Assembly: GCA_024404655.1 (NCBI GenBank) | Contig: JAKSPR010000005.1 | Coordinates: 1-22,555 of the forward strand | Origin: Clostridia bacterium | GTDB lineage: Bacteria; Bacillota; Clostridia; Oscillospirales; CAG-272 | Reading direction: 5' to 3' | Length of the DNA: 22,555 bases | Part shown: piece after piece, positions 1 to 7,884 of the stretch | Position numbering within the stretch: position 1 is the stretch's first letter | Layout: each line of letters starts with the position of its first letter | Position numbers and translations under genes: made by a program | Notes under the pieces: model-generated | Seen by the model: only the letters and a program-made list of their open reading frames with translations | Database searches by the model: none | What the model was told of the DNA's origin: nothing

Positions 1-606
1 GAAGCGGAATATCTGCACAACATCGAACCTCTGATGCGGGATGAAAACGGCAATCCCACCTGGCGTGCCGGATATCATGCCATTCAGTATCTGACCCATG
101 ATCTCGGTCCCCTGCTTTACATTCTTGGCGACCGCTGTGTCTCGGCAAGTGGCTTTGCACCGGATATCAATCCGCTGGAAGGGCTTTCCACGGGCACACC
201 GAATGAAGTCGCGATTTTCCGTACTGCCAAAGGTGCGCTGATCAAGATTTTCATCTCCTTCGGTCTGCGCCGTCCCTTCAATCACAATTTTGCGATGTAC
301 GGCAGCAAAGGTACGCTGGAAACCGACCGTTTTGGTGTCACGGGAGAAGGTACCTATGCGGTACTGAATGACCTGCGGAACATGCCCGGCATGATCAAGC
401 TCCCCACCTCCATGGGCTATCCCGGATATCCTGCAGAATTCCACGGCGGTGCAGATGTAAAAATGCTGGAGGCATTCATCGACTGTATCATCCGCGACAC
501 CAAACCTCCCGTGGATGTGGAAATGGGCATTGCCATGTCTCTGCCCGGCATTTACGCGCACAAATCCAAGGAACAGGGCGGAATCCCGCTCACCATTCCG
601 GAATAA
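1..606 (+). CDS. Gfo/Idh/MocA-family oxidoreductase, C-terminal part (partial, cut by left edge)
   Basis: The frame is open from base 1 to a TAA at 604-606, giving 201 visible residues with the N-terminal Rossmann domain missing. The visible part matches the C-terminal alpha/beta domain of Gfo/Idh/MocA NAD(P)-dependent oxidoreductases. It has a 'THDLGP' segment near residues 35-40 (the usual position of the substrate-binding His), the 'YGSKGTLE' strand-turn typical of this fold, and a late 'FIDCIIRDTKPPVDVEMGI' region in which a D-x-x-x-G/A helix closes the domain. These enzymes oxidise or epimerise sugar and cyclitol hydroxyls in the cytoplasm; the substrate cannot be read from sequence. It lies 37 bases upstream of a solute-binding lipoprotein gene on the same strand, so the two are probably co-transcribed and may serve the same sugar. 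The family call is firm; the reaction is not known. Confidence 0.85.
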   Translation, partial: EAEYLHNIEPLMRDENGNPTWRAGYHAIQYLTHDLGPLLYILGDRCVSASGFAPDINPLEGLSTGTPNEVAIFRTAKGALIKIFISFGLRRPFNHNFAMYGSKGTLETDRFGVTGEGTYAVLNDLRNMPGMIKLPTSMGYPGYPAEFHGGADVKMLEAFIDCIIRDTKPPVDVEMGIAMSLPGIYAHKSKEQGGIPLTIPE

Positions 607-643
607 TCTCAAACGACATATTTTTGAAAGGTTGGTACCCTAT

Positions 644-2149
644 ATGAATCGCAAAATTTCCAAATCTACGGTTCTTGCGCTGCTTACCTCTATCCTGCTC
701 TGCACAGCAGCTTCCTGCGGAGAAGCGGCTGAAACCCCGGCAGGAAATACCCCCGACGCACCTGATGTTACCGCAGCACAGACGGAAGAGACTGTTGATA
801 CCAAGGATGTTATCAACTGGGAATCCGCCAATCTGCCGGTCAAGGACTTCGGCGGCGACGTTTTCAGTATTGCCTCCTATGAGCTTTCCAGCATGACCCA
901 TGCATGGTACCTTTTAGCTCCCGAAGAATCCACAGGTGAAGTTCTCAACGATGCAATCTTTAACCGCAACCAGAAAATCAGCGATCTCTATAACATCTCA
1001 TTTGCTGTTGAGTATTCCACAACGCCGGAAACCTCGATCAGCAAATCCGTCACCGCCGGTGATGATGCCTATGATCTCGGTCTTGTGTATTTAAGCAAAA
1101 TTCTGCCTCTGGCACAGGACGGCAAAGTGCTCAACTGGTATGATGTTCCAAATGTCGATCTGACCAAACAATGGTGGGATCAGGCGGTCATTGAACAGCT
1201 CTCCTATCATGATACGATCTTTGCCATGTCCGGTGACATTTCCCCTGCAGCCAATACCCGTACTTTCGTTTTCGTCTTTAACAAACAGCTCTGCCGGAGC
1301 CTCGACCTTGAGCTGCCCTATCAGTCTGTCCTCGACGGAAAATGGACGGTTGACAAGCTGAAAGAGTATATTGCCAATGTCAACTATGATGTAAACGGTG
1401 ACGGTGTCATGGACTATGAAGACCGCTGGGGTTATTTCTCCGAAGATGGTGCATCCTACATGATGTTTGCAGCCGGCGGCGGTTCCGTTGTATCGCTTGA
1501 TAAAAACGGTGATTATGAACTCACATACAACAATGAACGTAATATTACCGTCGCTGAAAAAGCGCTGTCCATCATTATTGACAAGACCACCACGCTGAAA
1601 GCAAACAACCTTGTCAATGCAAACGGCGGTCAGTGGACCGTAGCTTCCCAGTGGTTCGCCGGCGGCGGAGCGCTTATGCGTTCCACTTCTCTTGAACCGA
1701 TTCCGCGTGACTATCGTGCCATGGAAGCAGATTTCGGTATTCTTCCCTTCCCCAAAATGGACGAAAGCCAGGCTGATTACTGTGCTATGGCAGATAATGT
1801 TTCCGCTCGTATGCTGTGTATCCCTGCCACCGCAAAAGCTGACTATGTCGGTCTTATCACAGAATCCCTTGCAGCCGAATCTGTTTCGACCGTCTCCCCT
1901 GCATTCTATGATGTCTGTCTGAACGGTAAAACGGTACGAGACGATGAGTCTTCTGCGATGCTGGATATCATTTTTGCAACCAAGCATTTTGATATCGGTC
2001 TTGCACTGGATATCGGCGGTTTCCGTTCTCAGCTGACGAATCTTGAATCCAAGAATTCCACCGATGTTGCTTCCGCTTTTGCCAAGATGGAAAAGAACGC
2101 GCAGAAGCAGCTGGAAAAATACGTAACGAAAATCAACGAGCTCGGCTGA
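644..2149 (+). CDS. Extracellular solute-binding lipoprotein (family 1-like, putative sugar ABC binding protein)
   Basis: A 501-residue predicted lipoprotein. I chose the ATG at 644 because a GAAAGG ribosome site sits at 626-631 and the product then begins with a proper signal: a basic start, a hydrophobic stretch and the lipobox 'AASC' with the lipidated Cys at residue 25. The frame stays open upstream to 515, but that part lacks a signal peptide and overlaps the preceding gene. After a Thr/Glu/Ala-rich linker comes a long binding-protein domain with 'GEVLNDAIFNRN', 'QWWDQAV', 'SGDIS' and 'DGKWTVDKL' segments. Residues 249-260 (DVNGDGVMDYED) match a canonical calcium-binding EF-hand loop. 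It is clearly paralogous to the lipoprotein at 6316-7803. No permease or ATPase of a sugar transporter is next to it, so it either works with a distant transporter or is a surface carbohydrate binder. Binding-protein call firm; ligand unknown. Confidence 0.88.
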   Translation: MNRKISKSTVLALLTSILLCTAASCGEAAETPAGNTPDAPDVTAAQTEETVDTKDVINWESANLPVKDFGGDVFSIASYELSSMTHAWYLLAPEESTGEVLNDAIFNRNQKISDLYNISFAVEYSTTPETSISKSVTAGDDAYDLGLVYLSKILPLAQDGKVLNWYDVPNVDLTKQWWDQAVIEQLSYHDTIFAMSGDISPAANTRTFVFVFNKQLCRSLDLELPYQSVLDGKWTVDKLKEYIANVNYDVNGDGVMDYEDRWGYFSEDGASYMMFAAGGGSVVSLDKNGDYELTYNNERNITVAEKALSIIIDKTTTLKANNLVNANGGQWTVASQWFAGGGALMRSTSLEPIPRDYRAMEADFGILPFPKMDESQADYCAMADNVSARMLCIPATAKADYVGLITESLAAESVSTVSPAFYDVCLNGKTVRDDESSAMLDIIFATKHFDIGLALDIGGFRSQLTNLESKNSTDVASAFAKMEKNAQKQLEKYVTKINELG

Positions 2150-2165
2150 AAACTGCCGTAAATAA

Positions 2166-2210
2166 TGTCAGGCTGTATCCTGTTATCGGATACAGCCTGA
2201 CATATTTTTC
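2166..2210 (+). terminator. Intrinsic terminator, probably bidirectional
   Basis: A perfect 15-bp inverted repeat: TGTCAGGCTGTATCC at 2166-2180 and its complement at 2188-2202, with a 7-base loop, followed by TATTTTTC. It begins 16 bases after the stop of the solute-binding protein gene and ends just before the stop of the convergent minus-strand gene at 2214. On the minus strand the stem is followed by TTATTT, so it may serve both transcripts. Confidence 0.9.
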
Positions 2211-2213
2211 TGT

Positions 2214-2438
2214 TCAGATCTCGTCGCTGACGCCGCCCTCATAAGCGGACTTGGTCAGGAAAGAATAGTACTCATCCACAGCAATCAGTGCGATAGCTGC
2301 CGTCATTTCGGCTTCTTTGAGGATCTTTGCATCTTCCTCGGGGTTTCCGGTCATGAATTTCTTTCCGAAATTGCCATTGGGATTCTTTAAGATTCCCTTG
2401 ATATTTTCAAGGACCTGATTATATTCTGCTCTGTTCAT
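2214..2438 (-). CDS. Small hypothetical protein, 74 residues
   Basis: I do not recognise this protein. The ATG at 2438 has a GGAGGA ribosome site at 2447-2452, about 8 bases upstream, and this decides the start over a longer in-frame extension to 2486. The product is soluble and mostly helical by composition: a charged N-terminal half with 'NPNGNFGKKFMTGNPEEDAKI', then an Ala/Ile-rich helix ending 'DEYYSFLTKSAYEGGVSDEI'. There is no signal peptide, no membrane segment and no Cys. It is the last gene of a five-gene minus-strand operon, 17 bases after the stop of a Gfo/Idh-like gene, and it ends at a strong terminator. The good ribosome site and tight packing argue that it is real; its function is unknown. 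Confidence 0.7.
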   Translation of the reverse strand: MNRAEYNQVLENIKGILKNPNGNFGKKFMTGNPEEDAKILKEAEMTAAIALIAVDEYYSFLTKSAYEGGVSDEI

Positions 2439-2455
2439 TTGAAAATTCCTCCGTA

Positions 2456-3352
2456 TCAGATTCTGTGGTCCGGCAGGGGGCACCATGTTTCGGGATGGTC
2501 GATTGCGTTTCTTGCCGCTTCCTGCATGGCGATCAGTTCCATCGTGTCCTCGGGCTTCACCGGAAGTTCTCCTCCGGCGAAAAATTTCAGCATTTCATGC
2601 ATGAAGGGATTATAGAAATCTCCGACCTGAATGGCGCGGTTTGTGGGTTTATTGGGGGAATTCCAGTCGGCAAAATCATCGGAGACAACCATGGAGAACA
2701 CGGCATTGGGGCTCTGCACCATGGTGACGCGGCGCCCGTCCGCATAACGATAGACAACCGTTTTGGAACCGTTGACGGGAAATGCCATACAGTCTACGGC
2801 ACCGATGCCCATCACGCGCTCGATCATTTCCAGCTGATGGACGGAATAGTTGCGGATCTCACCGGGGCCGGTGGTGGCACAGAACTGCGCCTGTTTGCCT
2901 GCAGCTTTTGCGGATTCCATATAAGCGGACAGATCGGGACACCAGCGCTGTGCGGAACAGGTAAAGACCTGAGTGCCAAAATCTTTGGCAAGCCGGAACA
3001 TTCTGCGGGCCGCTGCTGTGTCGGGGGCGAAAGTTTTATCGCAATACAGGCGTTTTCCGCTCATGAGCGCTTTTCTTGCCAGTGCTTCGTGAGGAAACAC
3101 ATCATCAGCGCACATAAACATGAGTGCGTCGCTCTTTTCGATGATCGCTTCATAGGAATCAAGCAGTTCTGCGTGGCCATAGGTTTCGTTCCATTCCGTG
3201 CTGGTCATCCCGCCGGGGGCATCCTCCATGGCATAGACATAGCAAAGGTCGGCATCCATTCCGGCTTCTTTGATGGCGTCTCTCAGATAACCCGGATAAT
3301 AGTTGGTGTGCCAATTATCAAAATAGCGGTCGATCAAACCGATTTTCAGCAT
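2456..3352 (-). CDS. Diverged Gfo/Idh/MocA-like oxidoreductase
   Basis: 298 residues; the ATG at 3352 is preceded by a GGAGGAAAAG ribosome site. The N-terminus 'MLKIGLIDRYFDNWHTNYYPGYL' begins like a Rossmann strand, but the usual GxGxxG dinucleotide loop is replaced by a longer 'DRYFDNWHTNYY' segment, so cofactor binding may differ. The middle has the family landmarks: 'SDALMFMCADDVFPHEALARKALMSGKRLYCDKTFAPD', in which C-D-K-T (104-107) stands where 'EKP' is normal. The second half, containing 'SVHQLEMIERVMG', resembles the alpha/beta substrate domain. It is shorter than typical members (about 330-380). It lies 19 bases downstream of the ThuA-domain gene and 17 bases upstream of the small 74-residue gene. 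Gfo/Idh and ThuA-domain genes are often neighbours in sugar-catabolic loci. Family call likely; the reaction is unknown and the missing glycine loop leaves catalysis open. Confidence 0.75.
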   Translation of the reverse strand: MLKIGLIDRYFDNWHTNYYPGYLRDAIKEAGMDADLCYVYAMEDAPGGMTSTEWNETYGHAELLDSYEAIIEKSDALMFMCADDVFPHEALARKALMSGKRLYCDKTFAPDTAAARRMFRLAKDFGTQVFTCSAQRWCPDLSAYMESAKAAGKQAQFCATTGPGEIRNYSVHQLEMIERVMGIGAVDCMAFPVNGSKTVVYRYADGRRVTMVQSPNAVFSMVVSDDFADWNSPNKPTNRAIQVGDFYNPFMHEMLKFFAGGELPVKPEDTMELIAMQEAARNAIDHPETWCPLPDHRI

Positions 3353-3371
3353 GTTTCTTTTCCTCCTGTTC

Positions 3372-4124
3372 TCAGTTCAGTCTGCTTCCGGCAGCCCAGA
3401 GGCAGCTGCGGACGAGCATCTGCCGCACCTCTGCAGGCTTGAAGGAAAGCATGGTATTTTCCAGAAGGCCATGACCTGTATAGAACGGCCAGACGTGACC
3501 CAGAAGGAAGTTGACCGTGATGCCCTTTCCGTAGCTGCCGAGGGTCAGGATGGGTTCCTCATTGCCGGTTCCGGGATGACCGTGGCGGGACAGGCGTTCC
3601 TTGGGGGAATGGGCAGACGCCAGAACCTGCAGGGGAACATGATGGACGTTTGTCAGACCGCAGTAGACTTCTTCCTTGGTGCGGAAGGGCTTGATGCCGC
3701 GCATGATGGGATGATCCGGTGTCTCCGGGGTGACATCAAACCAGTCGTAGTCACCGTGGGTCGCGGTCTCACGCCACAGAAGACCTACCATCTTCTCAAT
3801 TTCCGGCCAATTCCGGCAGCTGGGCTGGATGCCGTGGAAGCCGAGGAATCCGGCACCGTTCCCCACCGCCTGTTCCAGCGCAATGCGGGATTTTTCTGTC
3901 GTAAATGGATCATCCGGACAGTTGAGGAAGAACAGATCAGTCTGATTTACCAGTTCGTCCTTAGCCATAAATTCGTCCACGGACATCGGTGCGCCGTGGT
4001 ACCATCCGGCCTCCAGCACTTCAAACTGTTCTGTTTCTTCCAACCAGTCTTTTACCTGATTTTTGACGCGGACAACATCGTGTCCCATGGGGGATGTGAA
4101 AATGACTGCTCTGATTTTTCCCAT
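3372..4124 (-). CDS. ThuA-domain protein (trehalose-utilisation-like)
   Basis: 250 residues; the ATG at 4124 has a GGAGGAT ribosome site at 4133-4137. The protein matches the ThuA fold, a glutamine-amidotransferase-like alpha/beta domain: an N-terminal beta strand 'KIRAVIFTS', then 'NCPDDPFTTEKSRIALEQAVGNGAGFLGFHG' corresponding to the strand-loop where the family places its pocket, then 'HPIMRGIKPFRTKEEVYCGL', 'PILTLGSYGKGITVNFLLGH' and 'GHGLLENTM'. The nucleophilic Cys of true amidotransferases is replaced by the 'GFHG' loop, as is normal for ThuA. ThuA proteins are cytosolic and genetically linked to disaccharide (trehalose, sucrose) oxidation, usually beside Gfo/Idh enzymes, as here. It is the third gene of the minus-strand operon. 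The family call is firm; the biochemical activity of the family is poorly defined. Confidence 0.85.
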   Translation of the reverse strand: MGKIRAVIFTSPMGHDVVRVKNQVKDWLEETEQFEVLEAGWYHGAPMSVDEFMAKDELVNQTDLFFLNCPDDPFTTEKSRIALEQAVGNGAGFLGFHGIQPSCRNWPEIEKMVGLLWRETATHGDYDWFDVTPETPDHPIMRGIKPFRTKEEVYCGLTNVHHVPLQVLASAHSPKERLSRHGHPGTGNEEPILTLGSYGKGITVNFLLGHVWPFYTGHGLLENTMLSFKPAEVRQMLVRSCLWAAGSRLN

Positions 4125-4178
4125 CGGGGTATCCTCCGTTTTTTGTTGGTATTGTTTCTTAATTTTGTGTCCGGCTGT

Positions 4179-4877
4179 TTACAGCATCGGTTCCAGTTTC
4201 TCTAAAATGCGTTTTGCGATGTGTTCCATACCCAGGTCTCCCGGATGATTGGCAACACCGCTGTGTTCAAACAGGCCGATAGCCTTCATCGCGGGATCGT
4301 CCCCCAGTTCTTCCAACACTGCAAGCGGGTATTGCTTTTCTTCGGCAAATGCCATGATCGCCGCGTTGCCGGGAGGACGCCAGAAACCGGTGGTCATAAG
4401 CCTTGCCGCACCTCCCTTGCCGTCAAGATAGGAAAGAAGACCTGACAGCGACTGTTTGAAGACCGCTCCGTCAAAATCCTGATGCGGACAGTTTTCGATA
4501 CAGCGCATAATGAGCACATCCGCACCGAAGGCTCTTGCATCAGCATACAGGGGATATGTCTTTTCCCCGTCCTGATACTGCCGCTCCCAGTCCGCAGCCT
4601 GACAGATACAGAATGCGGCATCCGGATGTTTTTCCTTCACCATGGCGATCACCCGGTGGACATAGTCTTTTTCTCTTGCGGATGCTGCCATACCCCAGAA
4701 ATGATTCCATCCGATCTGCGGCGCAACACCGTGCAGGGTGATGGAATTACCGATAAACAGGATGCGCGGTCCCTTGCCGTCGTTATTTTCAAGGATTACA
4801 TGCTGGGATGGCTGCAGTTGTCCTTCTGCAAGGACGGTATTCTTTTTCAGTTCTTTGTATGCTTCGTTTTCTTCCAT
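4179..4877 (-). CDS. SGNH/GDSL-type hydrolase
   Basis: 232 residues; the ATG at 4877 has an AAAGGA ribosome site upstream. Block I is 'FIGNSITLHG', with the nucleophile Ser at residue 45 in the GNSIT form common in carbohydrate esterases. Block III is represented by 'ADVLIMRCIENC' with Asn129. The C-terminal block is 'NHPGDLGM' with His211. The Asp normally three residues before that His is not evident, because the local sequence is 'SGVANHP', so the triad may be a Ser-His dyad or use a different acid. There is no signal peptide, so it should act in the cytoplasm, perhaps removing acetyl or other acyl groups from an imported sugar. It lies between the nucleotidyltransferase-like gene (39 bases) and the ThuA gene (54 bases). 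Superfamily firm, substrate unknown. Confidence 0.85.
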   Translation of the reverse strand: MEENEAYKELKKNTVLAEGQLQPSQHVILENNDGKGPRILFIGNSITLHGVAPQIGWNHFWGMAASAREKDYVHRVIAMVKEKHPDAAFCICQAADWERQYQDGEKTYPLYADARAFGADVLIMRCIENCPHQDFDGAVFKQSLSGLLSYLDGKGGAARLMTTGFWRPPGNAAIMAFAEEKQYPLAVLEELGDDPAMKAIGLFEHSGVANHPGDLGMEHIAKRILEKLEPML

Positions 4878-4916
4878 GGGTATGTTCCTTTCCGTGTTTT
4901 CTGGGGTCCCGGTCTC

Positions 4917-6167
4917 TTATCTGATGATTCCGTATTTCTGCATCAGTTCAACACGCTCTTTTCCGATCCGGATGGATTCTGCGGTCTTGTTCTGATCATT
5001 TCCGCCGAGGACTTCTCTGAAATACCTCCACAGACGCTGTATCCATGCAATGGGCAGAAGATACGGTCTTTTTTTCAGATACGGATACTGTCTTTCCATG
5101 CTTTTTGCAGGCAGGAAGACACTTTTCCAAACACCGTTTCCGGCTTTTTTACCCCGTTTTTCCGCTGCAGCGGCATGGAGGGTGATATTGCTGCTGTGTT
5201 TCCGGCTCATGGAAGAGCTGCCGTAAACACCGGCGTCCAGCAGATCATCCAGCATGTCGGTCTCATCGACGGAAATGCTCTGCCAGCTTCCGGGGAAACA
5301 GGCCTTCTGTGCATCAAAGCCCAGATCGTTTTTTCCGATGGCAAACAGCGCTGCAGCGAACAGATCCGCCCGGATCTCCCGGCAGTTTTCAAGGATCTGC
5401 TCCCAGTCGATCACAGAACCATAGGTATTTGCATAAAGGCAGATATCACAAACCTGACGGATGCCGAAACCGCTGTGCAGAAAATGCTTGAAAGCATGAC
5501 AGATCAGATAGAAAAGGTGATCGGTATGGTCAAGCGTCGGAATGTCCCCGCCGTCTGTTTTCAGCGTGATTTTCCGTTCTCCTGCGGTTTCAAAGAATCG
5601 ATTGAAATCGCCGACCGCCTCGGATTCCCCGGGAAACAGGCTCTTGTGTAGCTCAATATGCAGAGCGCTGTCCTTTTTATAATAGGTAACCTCGTAAGCT
5701 TCTGCAATATCCATTCCGGGGTCTGCCAGCTCCATGCCAAAATCCAGCATCGCCTGATGGCAAAGCGGAAACTGCTCTGATGGAATCAGTACGTCTTCAT
5801 CGGCAGAAAGGCGGGCGTCAGGATTCGGATACAGACTCCGGCAGACAATGCCCTTGACGACCATCGGCGTGATACCGGCATTCTGCAAAGCCGTCAGAAG
5901 CAGATGAAATTCGACCGATTTCCGTGTCTGCCCGATCACGGCAAGCACTGTATGTCTCTTTGCTGCCGCCATAACAGCAGGGTCGGCTGCTTTTCCCGCC
6001 GGGCTTCTGCATACGGATTCGTAAACCATCGGCAGGACATGATGATCCTCTGCCTTCCGGAACAGCGGAAGCCAGATATCACCGGGTATGTCCTCCGTGC
6101 TCCATTCCACCGCTTCTCCCCGCAGGGATGCGCGTACAGCATCAAGAAAACTGGTATTCAGATCCAT
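4917..6167 (-). CDS. Nucleotidyltransferase family protein (PF14907-like)
   Basis: 416 residues; the ATG at 6167 has a TGGAGA ribosome site at 6175-6180. Residues 103-125 carry the pattern of the uncharacterised nucleotidyltransferase family (NTP_transf_5): 'VVKGIVCRSLYP', then Arg119 and an acidic motif with Asp123 and Asp125 that would bind Mg-NTP. A second half with 'HIELHKSLFPGE', 'LDHTDHLFYLICHAFKHFLHSGFGIRQVCDICLYA' gives the His-rich helices that follow in this family. The C-terminal tail 'RRWKRPYLLPIAWIQRLWRYF'-like region is basic and aromatic and may touch membrane or RNA. Such proteins sit in polysaccharide and RiPP loci but their reaction is not established. It is the first gene of the five-gene minus-strand operon. 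I found no convincing promoter between it and the divergent lipoprotein promoter at 6239. Confidence 0.8.
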   Translation of the reverse strand: MDLNTSFLDAVRASLRGEAVEWSTEDIPGDIWLPLFRKAEDHHVLPMVYESVCRSPAGKAADPAVMAAAKRHTVLAVIGQTRKSVEFHLLLTALQNAGITPMVVKGIVCRSLYPNPDARLSADEDVLIPSEQFPLCHQAMLDFGMELADPGMDIAEAYEVTYYKKDSALHIELHKSLFPGESEAVGDFNRFFETAGERKITLKTDGGDIPTLDHTDHLFYLICHAFKHFLHSGFGIRQVCDICLYANTYGSVIDWEQILENCREIRADLFAAALFAIGKNDLGFDAQKACFPGSWQSISVDETDMLDDLLDAGVYGSSSMSRKHSSNITLHAAAAEKRGKKAGNGVWKSVFLPAKSMERQYPYLKKRPYLLPIAWIQRLWRYFREVLGGNDQNKTAESIRIGKERVELMQKYGIIR

Positions 6168-6238
6168 AATTATGTCTCCATCTATTCAAAGATCCGGGGA
6201 AAATAATCAGCACACATCAAAAATTGCGCAGCGATATC

Positions 6239-6267
6239 TTGACATTTTTCCCCGACTGCGTTATACT
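6239..6267 (+). promoter_or_regulatory. Sigma-A promoter for the second solute-binding lipoprotein
   Basis: TTGACA at 6239-6244, a 17-base spacer, and TATACT at 6262-6267. This is a perfect -35 box and a 5/6 -10 box. Transcription would start near 6274 and leave about 40 bases of leader before the ATG at 6316. Confidence 0.88.
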
Positions 6268-6315
6268 TTTAATAAAAAACAGATATGTGAATCCTATAAA
6301 AGGAGGAATACTCAC

Positions 6316-7803
6316 ATGAAAAAAAGAAATCTATCCGTTCTGCTTGCGCTTTCCATGCTGGCGTCCATTCCGATGACTGCGTGCTCGCAGGAAACAGGAA
6401 CCCCGGATGCTCCGGCAAGCCAGGCTCTGCCGGCTACAGAACAGATCACAGAAACAGCAGAAGCCGACAACGGACCGAAACTGGAACTTCCGGATGATCT
6501 CGACTTTGGAGGAGAGACCTTCGTCATCCACGCACGCGGAGACGATGACAGCTTTCTGGAAGTATTCACGGAATCGGAGAACGGCGATGTGCTCAACGAC
6601 TCCGTTTACGCGCGCAACCGCGCCGTGGAAGAACGTCTCAATATGAAAATTGAGGCCTTCCGTGCAAACGGATGGGTCAACTACGATGCATCCATGACAC
6701 AGCTCCGCTCCTCCATCATGGCAGGAGATAATGCCTATCAGATCGTCGCAGGCTGGAAAGCCAGCGCTCCGCAGCTCACTCTGGAGGGATGTTTCTTTGA
6801 TCTTGGCGGACTGCCATATCTTGATCTGGAAAAGCCCTGGTGGAATAAAGCTGCTGTGGAAGGCATGAAACTCGGAGGAAAGCAGTTCTTTGTCGCCGGT
6901 GATATCAGCATTCTGCAGGTATTCGACGGTGCGCAGATCATGTGTTTCAATAATCCCATGGCTGCTGACCTCGATATTGAGAACATTCCTGATCTAATCC
7001 GATCCGGAAACTGGACACTGGACAAAATGATCGAAATCACCAAGGCGGTCGGCGGTGATACCAACGGTGACGGTGTGCTGAACGACAGCGATACCTATGG
7101 TCTTGTACTGAACAAGTACGGTTCTGCCGACGGTTTCTATGTTGCCTCCGATATTCATCAGATTGATATGTCTTCCGGCGACCCTGTCTTTGTTCCGGCT
7201 ATCGACCGTGTAACCGAACTGATGGAAAAGATCTATCCGCTCTATTTTGAAAAGGGCAACGGTTCTTATATGCAGCCGGATGAAGAAATCCAGTGCGTCA
7301 TGTTTGACAACCGCCAGATTCTGCTTGTCAATCTGGAGCTCGTCTGTATTCGTGAAGAGCTTCGCGGAATGGAAGACGAATTCACAGTCATTCCCTATCC
7401 GAAGCTGAATGAAAATCAGAAAGGCTACTACACAGACGGTGCCAATGCGGCAACGATCTTCGGTATTCCGGTCAGCAATCCGGCGCCGGACAAGTCTGCT
7501 GCCGTCATTGAAGCAATGTGCTATGAAAGCTCTGTCCATGTGCTTCCTGCTTACTATCAGACCTGTCTTCAGGATAAGTATGCGCGGAACAGCGAAACGG
7601 TGGAAATGCTCGGCATCATCCATGACGGCCTGATGCTCAACGGCGAGCTGGTCTACTCCTCCATGTTCGGTAAACCAAACTATGTCATCCGTGAACTGGT
7701 CGAGAAGAAGAGCAACAATGTTGCTTCCTGGTACGCGAAAAACGAAAGCAGAATCACAAAGGCGATTGAAACCGCTATGGCCAAGATTGCTGAGCTGAAC
7801 TGA
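6316..7803 (+). CDS. Extracellular solute-binding lipoprotein, second paralogue
   Basis: A 495-residue predicted lipoprotein. The ATG at 6316 follows a strong AGGAGG at 6301-6306; the frame extends upstream to 6088, but that part overlaps the divergent gene and its promoter and is rejected. The signal peptide 'MKKRNLSVLLALSMLASIPMTAC' gives lipidated Cys23. The mature domain shares block after block with the lipoprotein at 644-2149: 'DFGGETFVI', 'GDVLNDSVYARN', 'KPWWNKAAVEG', 'AGDIS', 'SGNWTLDKM' and a calcium-type EF-hand loop DTNGDGVLNDSD at 248-259. Near the end, 'NNVASWYAKNESRITKAIETAMAKI' parallels the paralogue's C-terminal helix. It is a single-gene transcript with its own promoter and terminator and has no permease nearby. 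It probably binds an oligosaccharide or glycoside; the ligand is unknown. Confidence 0.88.
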   Translation: MKKRNLSVLLALSMLASIPMTACSQETGTPDAPASQALPATEQITETAEADNGPKLELPDDLDFGGETFVIHARGDDDSFLEVFTESENGDVLNDSVYARNRAVEERLNMKIEAFRANGWVNYDASMTQLRSSIMAGDNAYQIVAGWKASAPQLTLEGCFFDLGGLPYLDLEKPWWNKAAVEGMKLGGKQFFVAGDISILQVFDGAQIMCFNNPMAADLDIENIPDLIRSGNWTLDKMIEITKAVGGDTNGDGVLNDSDTYGLVLNKYGSADGFYVASDIHQIDMSSGDPVFVPAIDRVTELMEKIYPLYFEKGNGSYMQPDEEIQCVMFDNRQILLVNLELVCIREELRGMEDEFTVIPYPKLNENQKGYYTDGANAATIFGIPVSNPAPDKSAAVIEAMCYESSVHVLPAYYQTCLQDKYARNSETVEMLGIIHDGLMLNGELVYSSMFGKPNYVIRELVEKKSNNVASWYAKNESRITKAIETAMAKIAELN

Positions 7804-7828
7804 TCAGATACCACCTGATAGTCACAAA

Positions 7829-7880
7829 CCTCCTGTCTATGGAATGGAGATACCATTTCGGGACAGGAGGCTGTTTTTTT
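7829..7880 (+). terminator. Intrinsic terminator after the lipoprotein gene
   Basis: CCTCCTGTC at 7829-7837 pairs perfectly with GACAGGAGG at 7862-7870, and an inner AATGG/CCATT stem (7843-7847 with 7853-7857) extends the hairpin. It is followed by CTG and seven T at 7874-7880. It separates this gene from the convergent CobW operon ending at 7885. Confidence 0.9.
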
Positions 7881-7884
7881 AATA

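Noticed and set aside
515..643. N-terminal extension of the first solute-binding protein
   Set aside because: It overlaps the preceding oxidoreductase gene and hides the signal peptide; the ATG at 644 has its own ribosome site and lipobox.
4482..5651. A 389-codon plus-strand open frame
   Set aside because: It is antisense to the SGNH hydrolase and nucleotidyltransferase genes, both of which have family motifs and ribosome sites. The translation is not protein-like.
6168..6238. Promoter for the minus-strand five-gene operon
   Set aside because: I looked for -35/-10 pairs upstream of 6167 on the minus strand and found only poorly spaced or weak matches, so I do not call one.
6088..6315. N-terminal extension of the second solute-binding protein
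   Set aside because: It runs across the divergent gene and the TTGACA/TATACT promoter; the ATG at 6316 follows AGGAGG and starts a lipoprotein signal.
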